From a virus, in IMG/VR virus record IMGVR_UViG_3300030329_003575, positions 1-31,761 of that record: 31,761 bases of DNA. One strand, 5' to 3'. Below, piece after piece: positions 7,401 to 16,292 of the stretch (positions are counted from its first letter, which is position 1; each line of letters begins with the position of its first letter). Below the pieces are notes generated by a model. It did no database searches. It worked only from the letters and a program-made list of their open reading frames with translations, and had not been told where the DNA came from. The position numbers were made by a program, and so were the translations under genes.

Positions 7401-10400
7401 TTTTTGAAAATCAGCTACATTCATTTGGTTTAAGTTCTTAGATGTTAAACCATCTCCAGCAGCAGCATATACGCCCATTATATGCTCATTTAATTTTTCA
7501 GCTTCATATCCTTCAAGCTGTTGTAAATTTAATTGTAATTCAGTTATTTCTTTAAGAGCTTTTTTATCTAAAGTTCCAGGCTTAAGACCTTCATAGCCCG
7601 TTTCATTTAAATCGTTTTGTGGCTTAATAACTTCATTAAAAATATTCTTTCTAGGATTAATATTCTCTAATTGATTATCTACTTCATTTAAAACTTCTGT
7701 TTCAAGTGTTTTATTTCTTTCGTTGCCTTTTCTAAAAAATTGATTTTTTGTTTTTATAAATTCTTGAATACTTACAGGATTTACAGCTTCTGATTCATAA
7801 GCTAATTTATTTGAAGAAGTTTTATTTCCATCATTACGAATCATATCTAAAACGGTTTCTTTTAAATCCTTTGGCATTTTTTTATTCTTGAGTATTTTTC
7901 TAAATCTATTTGTTGTATTGCTATTTCTTAAAGAACCTATTAATAAATAATCAAAGATTTTTCTAGCTGTATCATTAGGCAAAGTATCTTTATAATTTTT
8001 GATTTGTAAATCTAAATCAGCTTGGTCTAATAATTTAGTTCTTTTTAAAGTTTTTCTTGCTTTTGCTAAAGAAGGCATACCAAAAATTTCACGTAATATA
8101 ATCTCATTCATTACTGACAAAGCTTTAGCTTTATCTTTTTCTATTTTTTCAGGATTTTCAAAATCACGTCCTTTTCCATTTCTATTATATTGCTGAGCTT
8201 TACTTAATTGTTTAGCAGCTTCAGCAACTCTAGACATTTGTTTTATTATATCTTCTGGAACTTCATTTTTAGATATTTCTTTATTTAATAGTTTAACAGT
8301 AGTCATATCATGTAAGTCTTCAAATAGCTTCCAATTAGCTCTTTCAACTAAAGCATCTAATGCTTCTGCAACTTTCTTAGGATTTATATATCTTAAATCT
8401 ACTTTTCCAAGTCCTAAATCAACATTATATTTTTCCTTTAATAGATTTACTATTTCTTTTGGATTTTTAGATTTTAAGTTTACAATATTAGAATTACCAA
8501 GACCTAATTCTACTACAGCTTTTACTTCATTACTTTCAGGTGTTTTTAAATAATTCCTACCTAATAATCTTTTTAAATATCCTAATTTACCAGCTTCTGC
8601 ATTAGCTGTTTCGTATAAATTTTCAAGTCCTTTTCTATTAAGTCTGCTAAATATATCTATACTTAAATTTAAATCTTCTACTGTCTTAGCAAACTTAGGC
8701 AAAGCACTGTTAATCATATCATTTGAAAAAGATTTTATTCCTTGTGCCATTTCAATTTGCTCTCTAGTTGTCCACTTTCTATTTTCATTCCAATTTCTAG
8801 AATAAAAAGCGCTATTAATTTTATATATAACATTATAAGCTGTATTTTCATTTGGTGTTAGCTTTATTCCAGATTTAGGTAATTTTTGATTCTTTGCTTT
8901 AACCCACTTACCAAGATTAGGACTATAAACTTCTATTTGTTTGTCAAAATAAGCATCCTGCAATATAGATTTTAATTCTGGCATTGTTTTAAGGCCTGTA
9001 TGGTCCATAGGGTCAGCTCCAAAAGCAGTCATACCAGTTGTAAGTAATCTTTGTCTAGTGCTAGGTTTTTTAGCTATATTTACAATTCTTACAAGTATAT
9101 CTGGTTTCTTTCCTTTACCTAATATTTTACCTTCACTTAAGATTTCTTTTCCTCCAGGAGCATCAGATACAGAGTTCCAAGCAGCTCTCATATTTTGTGT
9201 CATAGAAACAATAGAAGAAAAAGCATTACGACCTTCAGAAGCTATGTCTCCTGCTCTCATTCTTAATCCAGGATAATACTTGGCATATGGATGTTTTTTA
9301 CTTTCTCCTTTTAATACTTCTACTATATCTTTTGGAAGGCCTAATTCTTTTAATCTCTTAGGGTCTTTTTCAAGTAATTCATTTTCAAACATTTCTTTAA
9401 CGTCTACTAATTCACCTTTTTCAGTGACAAATTCTTCTTTTTGATTTCTAAACATATCTTTAAAAGCTTTCTTCATTTTAGGACTACCAAAATATACAGT
9501 AGCATGGTCTCCGTCTAAATCAGCTCCACCTAAAGCTCTTAATACTCTCCCGTGTTGTAAAATACCATGGTCTTGTATTCCAGTAAAACCTCTAAAATGT
9601 AATATTTGAGCTCCTGACATAGCATCTTGAGGAACTCTAACGTTTAAAGCTTCAAATACTTCTTCAGCTTTTTTCATATTTGCTTTTGAAAGCTTTCCAT
9701 TGTCATATTTTTCCCAAAGTTCACCTAAAGTAGTATTTTTCATTTTAGGTATAGTAGTTTCAATAGGAGTTTTTTTAAATAAATCTCCTAGATAAAATAA
9801 CTCATCAGCGTTTTTTCCCCATCTTCCTTGAGCAGCTTTGTCAGAATTTAATTCAGGGAATAGTTTTTGAAGGTATATATCATAAGGTCTCATTCTTGCT
9901 TCTAAAGAATTATTTACTTTTGGATTAAACACTTTATCAGAAACCCAAGAAGATAAAGCTTTTTCTATATAAGGCTTACTATAAACATCAAACATCATAG
10001 GGAAAGCTTCATTTCCTAATGCAGCAGTATTTTTTATAATTCTATCTGCTGTCTGAGTAAAGCTACCTAATCCTTGTATTTGCTGTTCTAAATCAGAACC
10101 ACTTAATTCTCCTAACATAGATAGAGTTTCTATTGCTTCTTTGTTAGTTTTTACTATTTTTAATAACATTTCTTGGGCTAATAATTCTTCACCAGGCGTT
10201 CTTAAAACTTTTAAGACTTCATTAACTCCTAGCTTGTCAAAGTTTTCTAATATGACATCTCTATATTCTTGTTTTTTAGAAGGAGAAACTTCATCTCTTA
10301 GTTTTAATATCAAATCATTGTAAACTTTTTGTCCATTATAAGATTCTTGTGCAAAGGTTTGATACCAATCATTAATAACCTTTTGATTAGTTTCTTTAAA

Positions 10401-13400
10401 TGTTCTAGAATGAGGAATAGACATTAGCTGTTTATAAATTTTGTGAGTTCCTTTTGTAAGTTCAGGTCCATTCTTAACAGAATAGCTGTATTTAAACGCA
10501 GAAGGGTCTATTTCGACTATATTATTAGCATCTCCATATAAGTTTAGCTTATCCCCTTTTAAGTCGTAAGAACCTGGCTTTAAGCCTCTATCTCCAAGTT
10601 GCTTTATAGAGCTTTTCATTATAAGCATATTCAAACCTTCGCCATTATTATAAGCTTCCATCATCTTTGACATTTCAGGATGAACTTTATGTACCATATA
10701 CTTACCTAATGTGGTGCCATGTTTAGGGTCTCTAAGTATTAAGAAAGATTTATTTGAACCAGTATAAGGCATACCAGCATCTAGATTCATAACATCTACT
10801 ATTCTTTCTGTTGCTAATATAGCTCCGTCAAAACCTTCAGGTATTTCTACATTATTAGCTTTTAATATATTTTTAACCTTAACAGGGTCATCTATTAATG
10901 AGCCTTTATAATTACCATTTTTATTTAATTTTAAGTCAACATTATTTTCTTTAGCCCAATTTAAAATAAACTGTTTGTCTCCAGAATAACCAGAAGTATT
11001 CCATATTTGAGTTCTTTTATTAAATCCTGAGGCATTGCCTATATAACCAGGCTCCATTACTTCTTCAACCTTAGTCTTGTTATTTAATGACAAATCATAC
11101 GCAATATTAGACTTAACTACATTCTTCCAATCTTTTATTTTAGCAAAATTTGAATCCCAATTTTCATAGTTTTTAGGTAGTTTAACTTTTACCTTTTTAT
11201 AATTAGGATGATATTTGACAAATATAACTCTACCTTTATCTCCTGCACCAGAATAAGGATGCATATTATAAAGTACTCTCATGTCTTCTATTTTTCTTTC
11301 TCTTATCTTTTTTGCCTCTTTAATAGCTTCTGCTTCAGATAAATTTCTTTCAAATTGTAAGTATTCTCTTAATCTAGATATTTCTACATCTCTATTACCT
11401 ATAGTTATAGTATCCCATAAAGCAAACATACCTTCCTCAGGCATCTTCTTAACTAAATCTCTATATACCTTTTCTATTTCTTTTGTAGGTTCTATTAAAA
11501 GCTTTCTTTCTCCTGATAATGTATAAGGATTACTTATATCAGCAATACCAGTTTCCAATTCGCTTGCTTGAACAATCCTTACAGGAACACCTTTTTGTTG
11601 TCTTGTCATCCATTGACGTAATTCACCTCTCATTCTAGGCTCAATCTCAATACCTAATTCTTGTTCTATAGCTTTGAACCATTCTTCTGACCTAACATGT
11701 TTATACTCTTTAGATGTTCTGTCTCCTCTAAAAATATAATCTTCAGCTAATTCAGAAGCTCTTTTAGACATCTCTGCTATTCTTTGATTTATTTCAAATG
11801 GAGTTTCTAATTCTTTTTTAAGTTTCTTCTGAAAGTATTCATGCATAGAATACATTATTTTATTATCCCAGTTAGTAGATAATCTTTCTGCTGTATCTGG
11901 AGTTTCACTTAAAATTGGATTAGCTTCTTCTAGTTTTTTACGTTCTTGCTCGTAAACTTCTTTAAAGCCTTCTTTGTCATATTTTTGAAGCAAATCTTGC
12001 ACTGCTCTAGCTTCTCTTTCTCTTAAAGTAGGAGAACCTGTTTCAAATGTCTTACCTCCAAATACACTATATATCTGAGGTAATTGAGGTATTTTATCAT
12101 AAACTTCAAACTTAGTAGTTTCAGGATTATACTTAAACCATTGTCCGTTTTTCATGTTTGCATCAAAGACAAATGTTGGTTTGTTTCTATTAATAGCCAT
12201 TTGTGTAGCATATTTAGTTACGCCACGTGTTCCTTTTAAAGTAGGATTAACAGAATCAAATATAATTACTGAGTCTGCAAAATCTACCTTAGCAAAATCT
12301 CTTTTTAATCCTTCTTTTATTACATCTGTATTTAGTTTTTTAGTCTCTTGAGGTGTTAATTTTAAGTCTTTTATAGCTTGCCTTATAGCATTAGTACCTT
12401 TGTCAAGAATTTCACTTCCTAATACAGTTTTTTCAGTAAGCTTTCCTTTACCTGCAGTTTTAGGAGAATCTTGTCCAGATAAAAGTTGTATAGTACTAAC
12501 TCCTCTTTTTTCTACTTCTTGAGAAAATATAGACTCTATTCCTTTTTTTCCACTTGTTAGTACATGAGCTACATCAGGAGTTACAATATCTTCTTTTTCT
12601 TTTTCACCAGTTAGCTTTTTAGTTAGCTTGGTAACTTCTTTTTTAAGCTTTAAAGCTTTTTTAGTAATATCCTTTTTTTGATGTTCAAAAACTTCCTTTT
12701 CAATATCGACATTTTCTTTTTCAAATAACTTAGGTTTTTCTCTTTTTGCTAACTCATATGCAGCAGCAGTTTTATCTTCAGGGTAAGAACCAGTCCATTC
12801 TTTAGCCATTTCTCTAAGTTCTGTTTTAACTTCAGGTTCTATTGATTCCCATTTTATACCTTTAACTCTTTCAGCATCCATGGTTTGTTCTATGACTACA
12901 TCTTTTTTGGCCGCAGGTTGTACTTTTTCGGAGAATATTTTTTGTGCCCTATGTCTAGTCCATGGTTTTTCATTTCCTCCGAAATATGCACCTAATAAGT
13001 ACTCATATATTTGTTCTGGAGTAGTAGAACCTCTTAGTGTAGAAGGAATACCCATAAAGGCCGAACCAGCTAATGCTCTAACCCACTTTTCTGCTTTTTG
13101 AGATTCCATAGGTATTGGATATTGTTTTCCACCAGGTACATTCTTGCCTATTAAATTACCGATTGCTCTAAAGACACCACCAGCTACAGCTCCTCCTTTA
13201 AAGCTATCAATAATAACTCCCATACCACCATCAACTGCATGTTGCCAAGATGATATAGCACTAGCAGTACCTAGATTAAAAGCACCTTCTGCTAAGTTTT
13301 TAGTTTGAGGAGAAAGTAAAAAGTCTTTAGCGCTTTTAAAACTATCGTATCTATTCCCAGCATTTGACTTTAAAATATTATTTGCAATCTTACCAGCTTT

Positions 13401-13859
13401 AGGAGTGATGATTTTTTCTGATAGATATAAAGGCCAACTTTTAACCCCACTTACAGCTTTAGCAGCACTAGCAACTGATTGTGCTTTATTAATCATTCCT
13501 GCTGCTGCTAATCCTTTACTAGCCCAACCTAAAGGTCCTGCTAATATACCAGGAGCAAACCCTATTAAATGCCCTAAACTACGTGCTATTCCTGTATATT
13601 CATTCTTAGGGGGGTCTGCCATATTAAAGGTAGTAAATCCTTCCATAAAACCAGCTCCTGCTTGCTTTATAGCCTCCCCTATAGAGAACTCTCCTTCATA
13701 GAAAGGAACATTGTAATAATGCGCATGAAAGCGCAAATCTTCTACAATATCCTTATATCTATTAGGATAAGATTCGTAAGCTTTAATTAAGTTTTCAGTT
13801 TGTTGTTTACTTAAGGAAGGGGCGAAGTCTTCGCTAGGAATTTGTTGTCCGACTGCCAC
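4470..13859 (-). CDS. Giant polyvalent virion protein with candidate two-barrel RNA polymerase domain (3129 aa)
   Basis: Visible parts in order: an N-terminal region with hydrophobic, Gly/Ala-rich segments (about 65-235); Lys/Glu helices (about 330-440); a SLOG/YpsA-like Rossmann region (about 455-640; ADSVIIFDS near 529, KPTFVFD, then VFGGKTFETGSP near 600). Next is a block starting at FDGAIL (D1011), with lysines at 1037, 1053, 1082 and 1086, that fits the first double-psi barrel of RNA polymerases. VRVPQDAMSGAQ (R1408) then leads to GGADLDGDHATVYF, with D1447, D1449 and D1451 as the likely Mg ligands. NSVSDAPGG (D1566) recalls the AVDxPKTG segment of RNAi polymerases. The C-terminal 1200 residues are helical and end with a hydrophobic helix (about 2985-3010). 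It starts with GTG at 13859, TAGTGTG after the upstream gene, with no SD, so it is probably coupled. It is probably packaged and ejected with DNA. The RNAP call is motif-based inference. Confidence 0.72.
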   Translation of the reverse strand: MAVGQQIPSEDFAPSLSKQQTENLIKAYESYPNRYKDIVEDLRFHAHYYNVPFYEGEFSIGEAIKQAGAGFMEGFTTFNMADPPKNEYTGIARSLGHLIGFAPGILAGPLGWASKGLAAAGMINKAQSVASAAKAVSGVKSWPLYLSEKIITPKAGKIANNILKSNAGNRYDSFKSAKDFLLSPQTKNLAEGAFNLGTASAISSWQHAVDGGMGVIIDSFKGGAVAGGVFRAIGNLIGKNVPGGKQYPIPMESQKAEKWVRALAGSAFMGIPSTLRGSTTPEQIYEYLLGAYFGGNEKPWTRHRAQKIFSEKVQPAAKKDVVIEQTMDAERVKGIKWESIEPEVKTELREMAKEWTGSYPEDKTAAAYELAKREKPKLFEKENVDIEKEVFEHQKKDITKKALKLKKEVTKLTKKLTGEKEKEDIVTPDVAHVLTSGKKGIESIFSQEVEKRGVSTIQLLSGQDSPKTAGKGKLTEKTVLGSEILDKGTNAIRQAIKDLKLTPQETKKLNTDVIKEGLKRDFAKVDFADSVIIFDSVNPTLKGTRGVTKYATQMAINRNKPTFVFDANMKNGQWFKYNPETTKFEVYDKIPQLPQIYSVFGGKTFETGSPTLREREARAVQDLLQKYDKEGFKEVYEQERKKLEEANPILSETPDTAERLSTNWDNKIMYSMHEYFQKKLKKELETPFEINQRIAEMSKRASELAEDYIFRGDRTSKEYKHVRSEEWFKAIEQELGIEIEPRMRGELRQWMTRQQKGVPVRIVQASELETGIADISNPYTLSGERKLLIEPTKEIEKVYRDLVKKMPEEGMFALWDTITIGNRDVEISRLREYLQFERNLSEAEAIKEAKKIRERKIEDMRVLYNMHPYSGAGDKGRVIFVKYHPNYKKVKVKLPKNYENWDSNFAKIKDWKNVVKSNIAYDLSLNNKTKVEEVMEPGYIGNASGFNKRTQIWNTSGYSGDKQFILNWAKENNVDLKLNKNGNYKGSLIDDPVKVKNILKANNVEIPEGFDGAILATERIVDVMNLDAGMPYTGSNKSFLILRDPKHGTTLGKYMVHKVHPEMSKMMEAYNNGEGLNMLIMKSSIKQLGDRGLKPGSYDLKGDKLNLYGDANNIVEIDPSAFKYSYSVKNGPELTKGTHKIYKQLMSIPHSRTFKETNQKVINDWYQTFAQESYNGQKVYNDLILKLRDEVSPSKKQEYRDVILENFDKLGVNEVLKVLRTPGEELLAQEMLLKIVKTNKEAIETLSMLGELSGSDLEQQIQGLGSFTQTADRIIKNTAALGNEAFPMMFDVYSKPYIEKALSSWVSDKVFNPKVNNSLEARMRPYDIYLQKLFPELNSDKAAQGRWGKNADELFYLGDLFKKTPIETTIPKMKNTTLGELWEKYDNGKLSKANMKKAEEVFEALNVRVPQDAMSGAQILHFRGFTGIQDHGILQHGRVLRALGGADLDGDHATVYFGSPKMKKAFKDMFRNQKEEFVTEKGELVDVKEMFENELLEKDPKRLKELGLPKDIVEVLKGESKKHPYAKYYPGLRMRAGDIASEGRNAFSSIVSMTQNMRAAWNSVSDAPGGKEILSEGKILGKGKKPDILVRIVNIAKKPSTRQRLLTTGMTAFGADPMDHTGLKTMPELKSILQDAYFDKQIEVYSPNLGKWVKAKNQKLPKSGIKLTPNENTAYNVIYKINSAFYSRNWNENRKWTTREQIEMAQGIKSFSNDMINSALPKFAKTVEDLNLSIDIFSRLNRKGLENLYETANAEAGKLGYLKRLLGRNYLKTPESNEVKAVVELGLGNSNIVNLKSKNPKEIVNLLKEKYNVDLGLGKVDLRYINPKKVAEALDALVERANWKLFEDLHDMTTVKLLNKEISKNEVPEDIIKQMSRVAEAAKQLSKAQQYNRNGKGRDFENPEKIEKDKAKALSVMNEIILREIFGMPSLAKARKTLKRTKLLDQADLDLQIKNYKDTLPNDTARKIFDYLLIGSLRNSNTTNRFRKILKNKKMPKDLKETVLDMIRNDGNKTSSNKLAYESEAVNPVSIQEFIKTKNQFFRKGNERNKTLETEVLNEVDNQLENINPRKNIFNEVIKPQNDLNETGYEGLKPGTLDKKALKEITELQLNLQQLEGYEAEKLNEHIMGVYAAAGDGLTSKNLNQMNVADFQKMNAWFRLHGRGTAAQQHKSNMERIKAAGLKASHQYKFVQQVTREQLASDAIWIPKTIFLQTKDKSFIEKKIKVPTYFGEILRNQGGTLTDIKDGFEVFLADKFDSRIGFLTQAKDGEAIYEFAMRLYERRHHKQEIYQTQLEEAIERINWSSIRNKEYLVDVDGTGKRESYTGRQLAEITIDKYKKFMDKFHRDYITGHEGAINEYWDGTYFDKAGTQKRLDWRKFMRKLEYAMNHGDDTHIIKSLNIGIDGMRMITKAMLIDLAPVTEYVGLKGKNKGKLISADKWFQLPMYKKKFWRPSKEKTVKDLENMDILPTNYREGYVPHHFLNQKHFKEAYKRAIEKVDNDASMTTEQKITEKAKLKIAHHNKTGDLDLSDFHLMESQDKVLFKDALVGVGDKQLQTSLNSAMSLGKANHMFNNMNRREFHTGGYEVGPEATHIYLKNAARTAFRQLQYMASRKTLNDMRKRLSEVFVTGSKEDKIEGRKLVNSWLAFWTNYAKNGMGMPTIVTDAMMADPSYQLGNTLAGKWADNRVANWVNNALEMLGFAKNPLKDLDAKQAARFTKSEKETLKQIVGKDAFDMHKFSRLEAQFELATLMTHPKTPINNVFGGSAHTFQKVGYQAYKKVRDYEYLKTISPELGTRQGVLKFVEQLGVLPDMIRHQFGIESPEFKRGKGLSFATDLANQAKGVSDIKNIDVLGIAKKHGIGKKLMNIASKFVSAPERMLRADAFMAQYIAGYERLGGSITNLKHPVLVQYAKRAVQATQFLYNQLERPAFARSALGQVFSRFQLWSWNAVRFRNDIRKEALLYGFKPGTEAMRRFERTMQVDMMIMALGTLFMYSMFGQVIPAPYNWLQDSAEWLFGDEKTREKAFFGEYPGVLAPLKIISPPIARIPMSLIRELMENDNDRLAKYYIYTMMPFGRMIKDVSPYSDNNLWENPSRLPEKLIGFPLQSISREKKKLEKGVYKASSIMGS

Positions 13860-13860
13860 A

Positions 13861-14952
13861 CTAGAATTTTAAATTTGATACTGCTTTATCGGTTTTCATT
13901 TCTGATACAGATTCTTTTAATACTTTAGCTATTTGAATTGCAGTTGCTGCATCAAGTGCTAAACTAGCTGCTCCTGACACGCCACCTGTAAAAGGGGTAC
14001 CAACTTTACCTACAAGGCTTACAATCCCTTTGCCAAACAGTTTAGTAACTCCTTTCCACCCAAGCTTCTTACTTATAATAGACATAGTTTTTTTAAGACC
14101 ATTCTTTTTAATAAAAGTTCTAATAGTGTTCATAGCTCCTTTAGATGCTTTAGTTTGAGTACCTTTGGTATTAAGGTTAAGTCCAAGCTTCTTATTTATA
14201 ATATCTACACTTGTTTTTGGTTGTTTCCAAGGCATTTTAGCCCATACTTTCTTTGCAATGCCTCTAGTTTCTGCAGATGGACCAAACATATTTTTAGCAA
14301 GTTCTTTTCCTCTAAGGCCAGCTCTCCAACCTTTCACCCCTTCAAAACCAGCTTTCATTTTCATAGCTGTTGGGTCAAACATACTATCACCTTTTATTCC
14401 TCCAAACATAGTAGGGAGAAAACCTTCTTGTCCTATGTAATTACTTATGCCTGATTCAGGGGACATAGAATCTAATCTAATTAAACTTTCTTTAAACTGA
14501 GGACTACTATTAATAAGACGTTTTATTTTCTTCTTACTAATACCTCTATTTTCCATAGATTGTAGCTTAAAACCTATCTTATTAGCATAATCTGCATATT
14601 TAGCATTGTATAATTGCTGAAATTGTTGATAATCTCCAGTACCAACACTTCCCATAAAACCACTAACATTATTTTTATAAACTTCCCATTCGTCAGATAA
14701 AGAACCTACTTTAAAGTTAATAGCATTATCTCCAAATTGAACATTGCCAAAAGCGTCTGTTTCAAATGTAGGGTCCATACTCATGTCTTTTTGCATCCAA
14801 TAATTATTAATTCTTTTTTGCTTAGCATAGCCAGGTATATTCCCTAAAATAGAACCTATTTGTCTTGCCTGTGCTCTACTACGAGCAATTTCTTCTTGGT
14901 TAAATCTAGCATCCATTTGAGTTATTGAGTTTAATAAATTAGTATCTAATGC
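13861..14952 (-). CDS. Probable internal virion protein (363 aa)
   Basis: The frame is open up to 14988, but the ATG at 14952 (MALDTNLLNS) is preferred: it has AGGA 8 nt upstream and avoids running into the previous gene. The N-terminal third is helical and Gln/Arg-rich; the middle has Gly/Met/Lys-rich loops. Residues near 265-330 form a very basic stretch (IKKNGLKKTMSIISKKLGWK) followed by a hydrophobic Gly/Ala segment (FGKGIVSLVGKVG, then GAASLALDAATAIQ). Such membrane-active ends are common in ejected core proteins. Its place between another core-like gene and the giant protein supports that role. No lytic enzyme motif was seen. Confidence 0.65.
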   Translation of the reverse strand, partial: ALDTNLLNSITQMDARFNQEEIARSRAQARQIGSILGNIPGYAKQKRINNYWMQKDMSMDPTFETDAFGNVQFGDNAINFKVGSLSDEWEVYKNNVSGFMGSVGTGDYQQFQQLYNAKYADYANKIGFKLQSMENRGISKKKIKRLINSSPQFKESLIRLDSMSPESGISNYIGQEGFLPTMFGGIKGDSMFDPTAMKMKAGFEGVKGWRAGLRGKELAKNMFGPSAETRGIAKKVWAKMPWKQPKTSVDIINKKLGLNLNTKGTQTKASKGAMNTIRTFIKKNGLKKTMSIISKKLGWKGVTKLFGKGIVSLVGKVGTPFTGGVSGAASLALDAATAIQIAKVLKESVSEMKTDKAVSNLKF

Positions 14953-14954
14953 CA

Positions 14955-15497
14955 TTAATATTGTCCTAAGCCAAACATAGATTGCCACATATCATTTCCT
15001 AAGTTTCTTTTAGCAGCAGCTGCATAATCTTTTTCTTTATTTTGTTTTAATCTAGCCAAATAAGCATTAGAGAACATTGAGCCTAATCCTTGTTGCATTT
15101 GACCCATGCTTTGCATTGCCCCTAATCCTTGAGAAAACCTAGCATCTAAACCTGATTGCCATTGTTGATTAACATCACCCATAGCTCTATTTTGACCTAT
15201 TTGAGCGTTCATCATAGCTTGACCTGATGACATACCAGTTTGTGCTGCTATTCTTTTAGCATTCTGCATTTGCTCTGCAGCAGATTGAGAAGCTCTTTGT
15301 TCCATAATCCTTCTAAATCTAGCATTAATAGAGGAATTAGGGTCCATTAATTCTTGCCCAGTATTAGTTATGTTACTAATAATATCTTGAGTAGGTTTCA
15401 TTATTGATTGTATTTGACCAGGATTTATCCATTTGCCAAATTTAAAACCTTGGTTTAATTGATTTTGATACGTTGTGCTGTCTGCCCAATTAGACAT
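14955..15497 (-). CDS. Probable internal/core virion protein (180 aa)
   Basis: A low-complexity helical protein rich in Gln, Met, Ala and Gly, with runs such as QSAAEQMQNAKRIAAQTGMS and GAMQSMGQMQQGLGSMF. Internal-virion proteins that form the ejection channel of podoviruses often have this make-up. It has a clear AGGAG site (15504-15508) and ends 2 nt before the next start. A promoter-like sequence lies just upstream. No conserved domain was recognised. Confidence 0.65.
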   Translation of the reverse strand: MSNWADSTTYQNQLNQGFKFGKWINPGQIQSIMKPTQDIISNITNTGQELMDPNSSINARFRRIMEQRASQSAAEQMQNAKRIAAQTGMSSGQAMMNAQIGQNRAMGDVNQQWQSGLDARFSQGLGAMQSMGQMQQGLGSMFSNAYLARLKQNKEKDYAAAAKRNLGNDMWQSMFGLGQY

Positions 15498-15520
15498 TAA
15501 TTTCTCCTATTCTGTGTTAT

Positions 15521-15550
15521 AATATACATATATTTGTTATTTAAAAGCAA
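15521..15550 (-). promoter_or_regulatory. Possible sigma70-like promoter
   Basis: On the minus strand TTGCTT (15550-15545) and TATATT (15526-15521) are separated by 18 nt and lie just ahead of the SD and ATG of the 180-aa core gene. It is in one of the few real intergenic gaps (60 bp) of the virion block. Because the sequence is AT-rich, a chance match is quite possible. Confidence 0.28.
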
Positions 15551-15557
15551 CATTTAT

Positions 15558-16292
15558 TTATCTCCACAACATAAGTTTTATATAGCCAGTTCGAAATTCA
15601 TATCCATCAGGGCTACCTGAGCCTGCACCGCCATCTCCTGCAATATAGGAATTTTCTGTTTCTATTTGCAATGTATTTTCGGAAATTAAAAAAACATTTA
15701 CTCCCGAAGAATGCAAGTTCCAAAAAGGGCCATAGATAGGATAAGTGCCTTGCCCTTCAGATACCCAATACATCATTGAGTTAGGAACGTCAGTTAAACC
15801 TAAATTATGGTCAATAGTATATGTTGAATCATAGGTTATAGGGGTCCAGGGACTAGTCCAATCAGCGTCTCTAAAACCTGCTTCACCTTGAGCACCAGTA
15901 GCTCCTGGTGGTCCTTGTGGTCCTTGAGCTCCTTGAGGACCTGTAGCTCCTGTAGTTCCTTGAGCACCTGTAAAGTCTTGGTCTGCACCAACTTCTCTTG
16001 ACCTAGAACCTATTGCTGTATAAGCAATAGGTATTCCGTTTAGAACAGCAGTTACCCATCCTTCATCGCCTTTGGCTTCTAAAGTATAAACGCCTTTTTG
16101 AGCTTTTACAAGTCTGATATCACCTGGTTCTCCATCATACTCTTCAGTAACGCTTCCTTTTGTATTATTAACTCCGTCTATAAGTTTATTTAAATCATCA
16201 TATACTTTTTCTATAGCTCTTTGTATTTCAGGCTCATTAACTTTAGGAGCTTTTAAATTAGATTTTTTCAAATTTCTAAACTTACCAATCAT
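15558..16292 (-). CDS. Fibre/tail protein with collagen-like repeats (244 aa)
   Basis: Residues 1-45 are helical and basic (a likely virion-attachment or trimer coiled-coil part), then a small beta region (GDIRLVKAQKGVYTLEAKGD). About ten Gly-X-Y triplets follow near residues 108-139 (GAQGTTGATGPQGAQGPQG and onward). The C-terminal 100 residues are Tyr/Trp/Gly-rich beta (TYTIDHNLGLTDVPNS). Collagen-like triplets form trimeric rods in phage fibres, so this is probably a short fibre or an adaptor for host recognition. Its ATG overlaps the stop of the giant tail gene as TAATG. Confidence 0.8.
   Translation of the reverse strand: MIGKFRNLKKSNLKAPKVNEPEIQRAIEKVYDDLNKLIDGVNNTKGSVTEEYDGEPGDIRLVKAQKGVYTLEAKGDEGWVTAVLNGIPIAYTAIGSRSREVGADQDFTGAQGTTGATGPQGAQGPQGPPGATGAQGEAGFRDADWTSPWTPITYDSTYTIDHNLGLTDVPNSMMYWVSEGQGTYPIYGPFWNLHSSGVNVFLISENTLQIETENSYIAGDGGAGSGSPDGYEFRTGYIKLMLWR

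Noticed and set aside
14953-14988. Upstream 12-residue extension of the 363-aa core protein
   Set aside because: It would lie wholly in the preceding gene; the ATG at 14952 has the better ribosome site.
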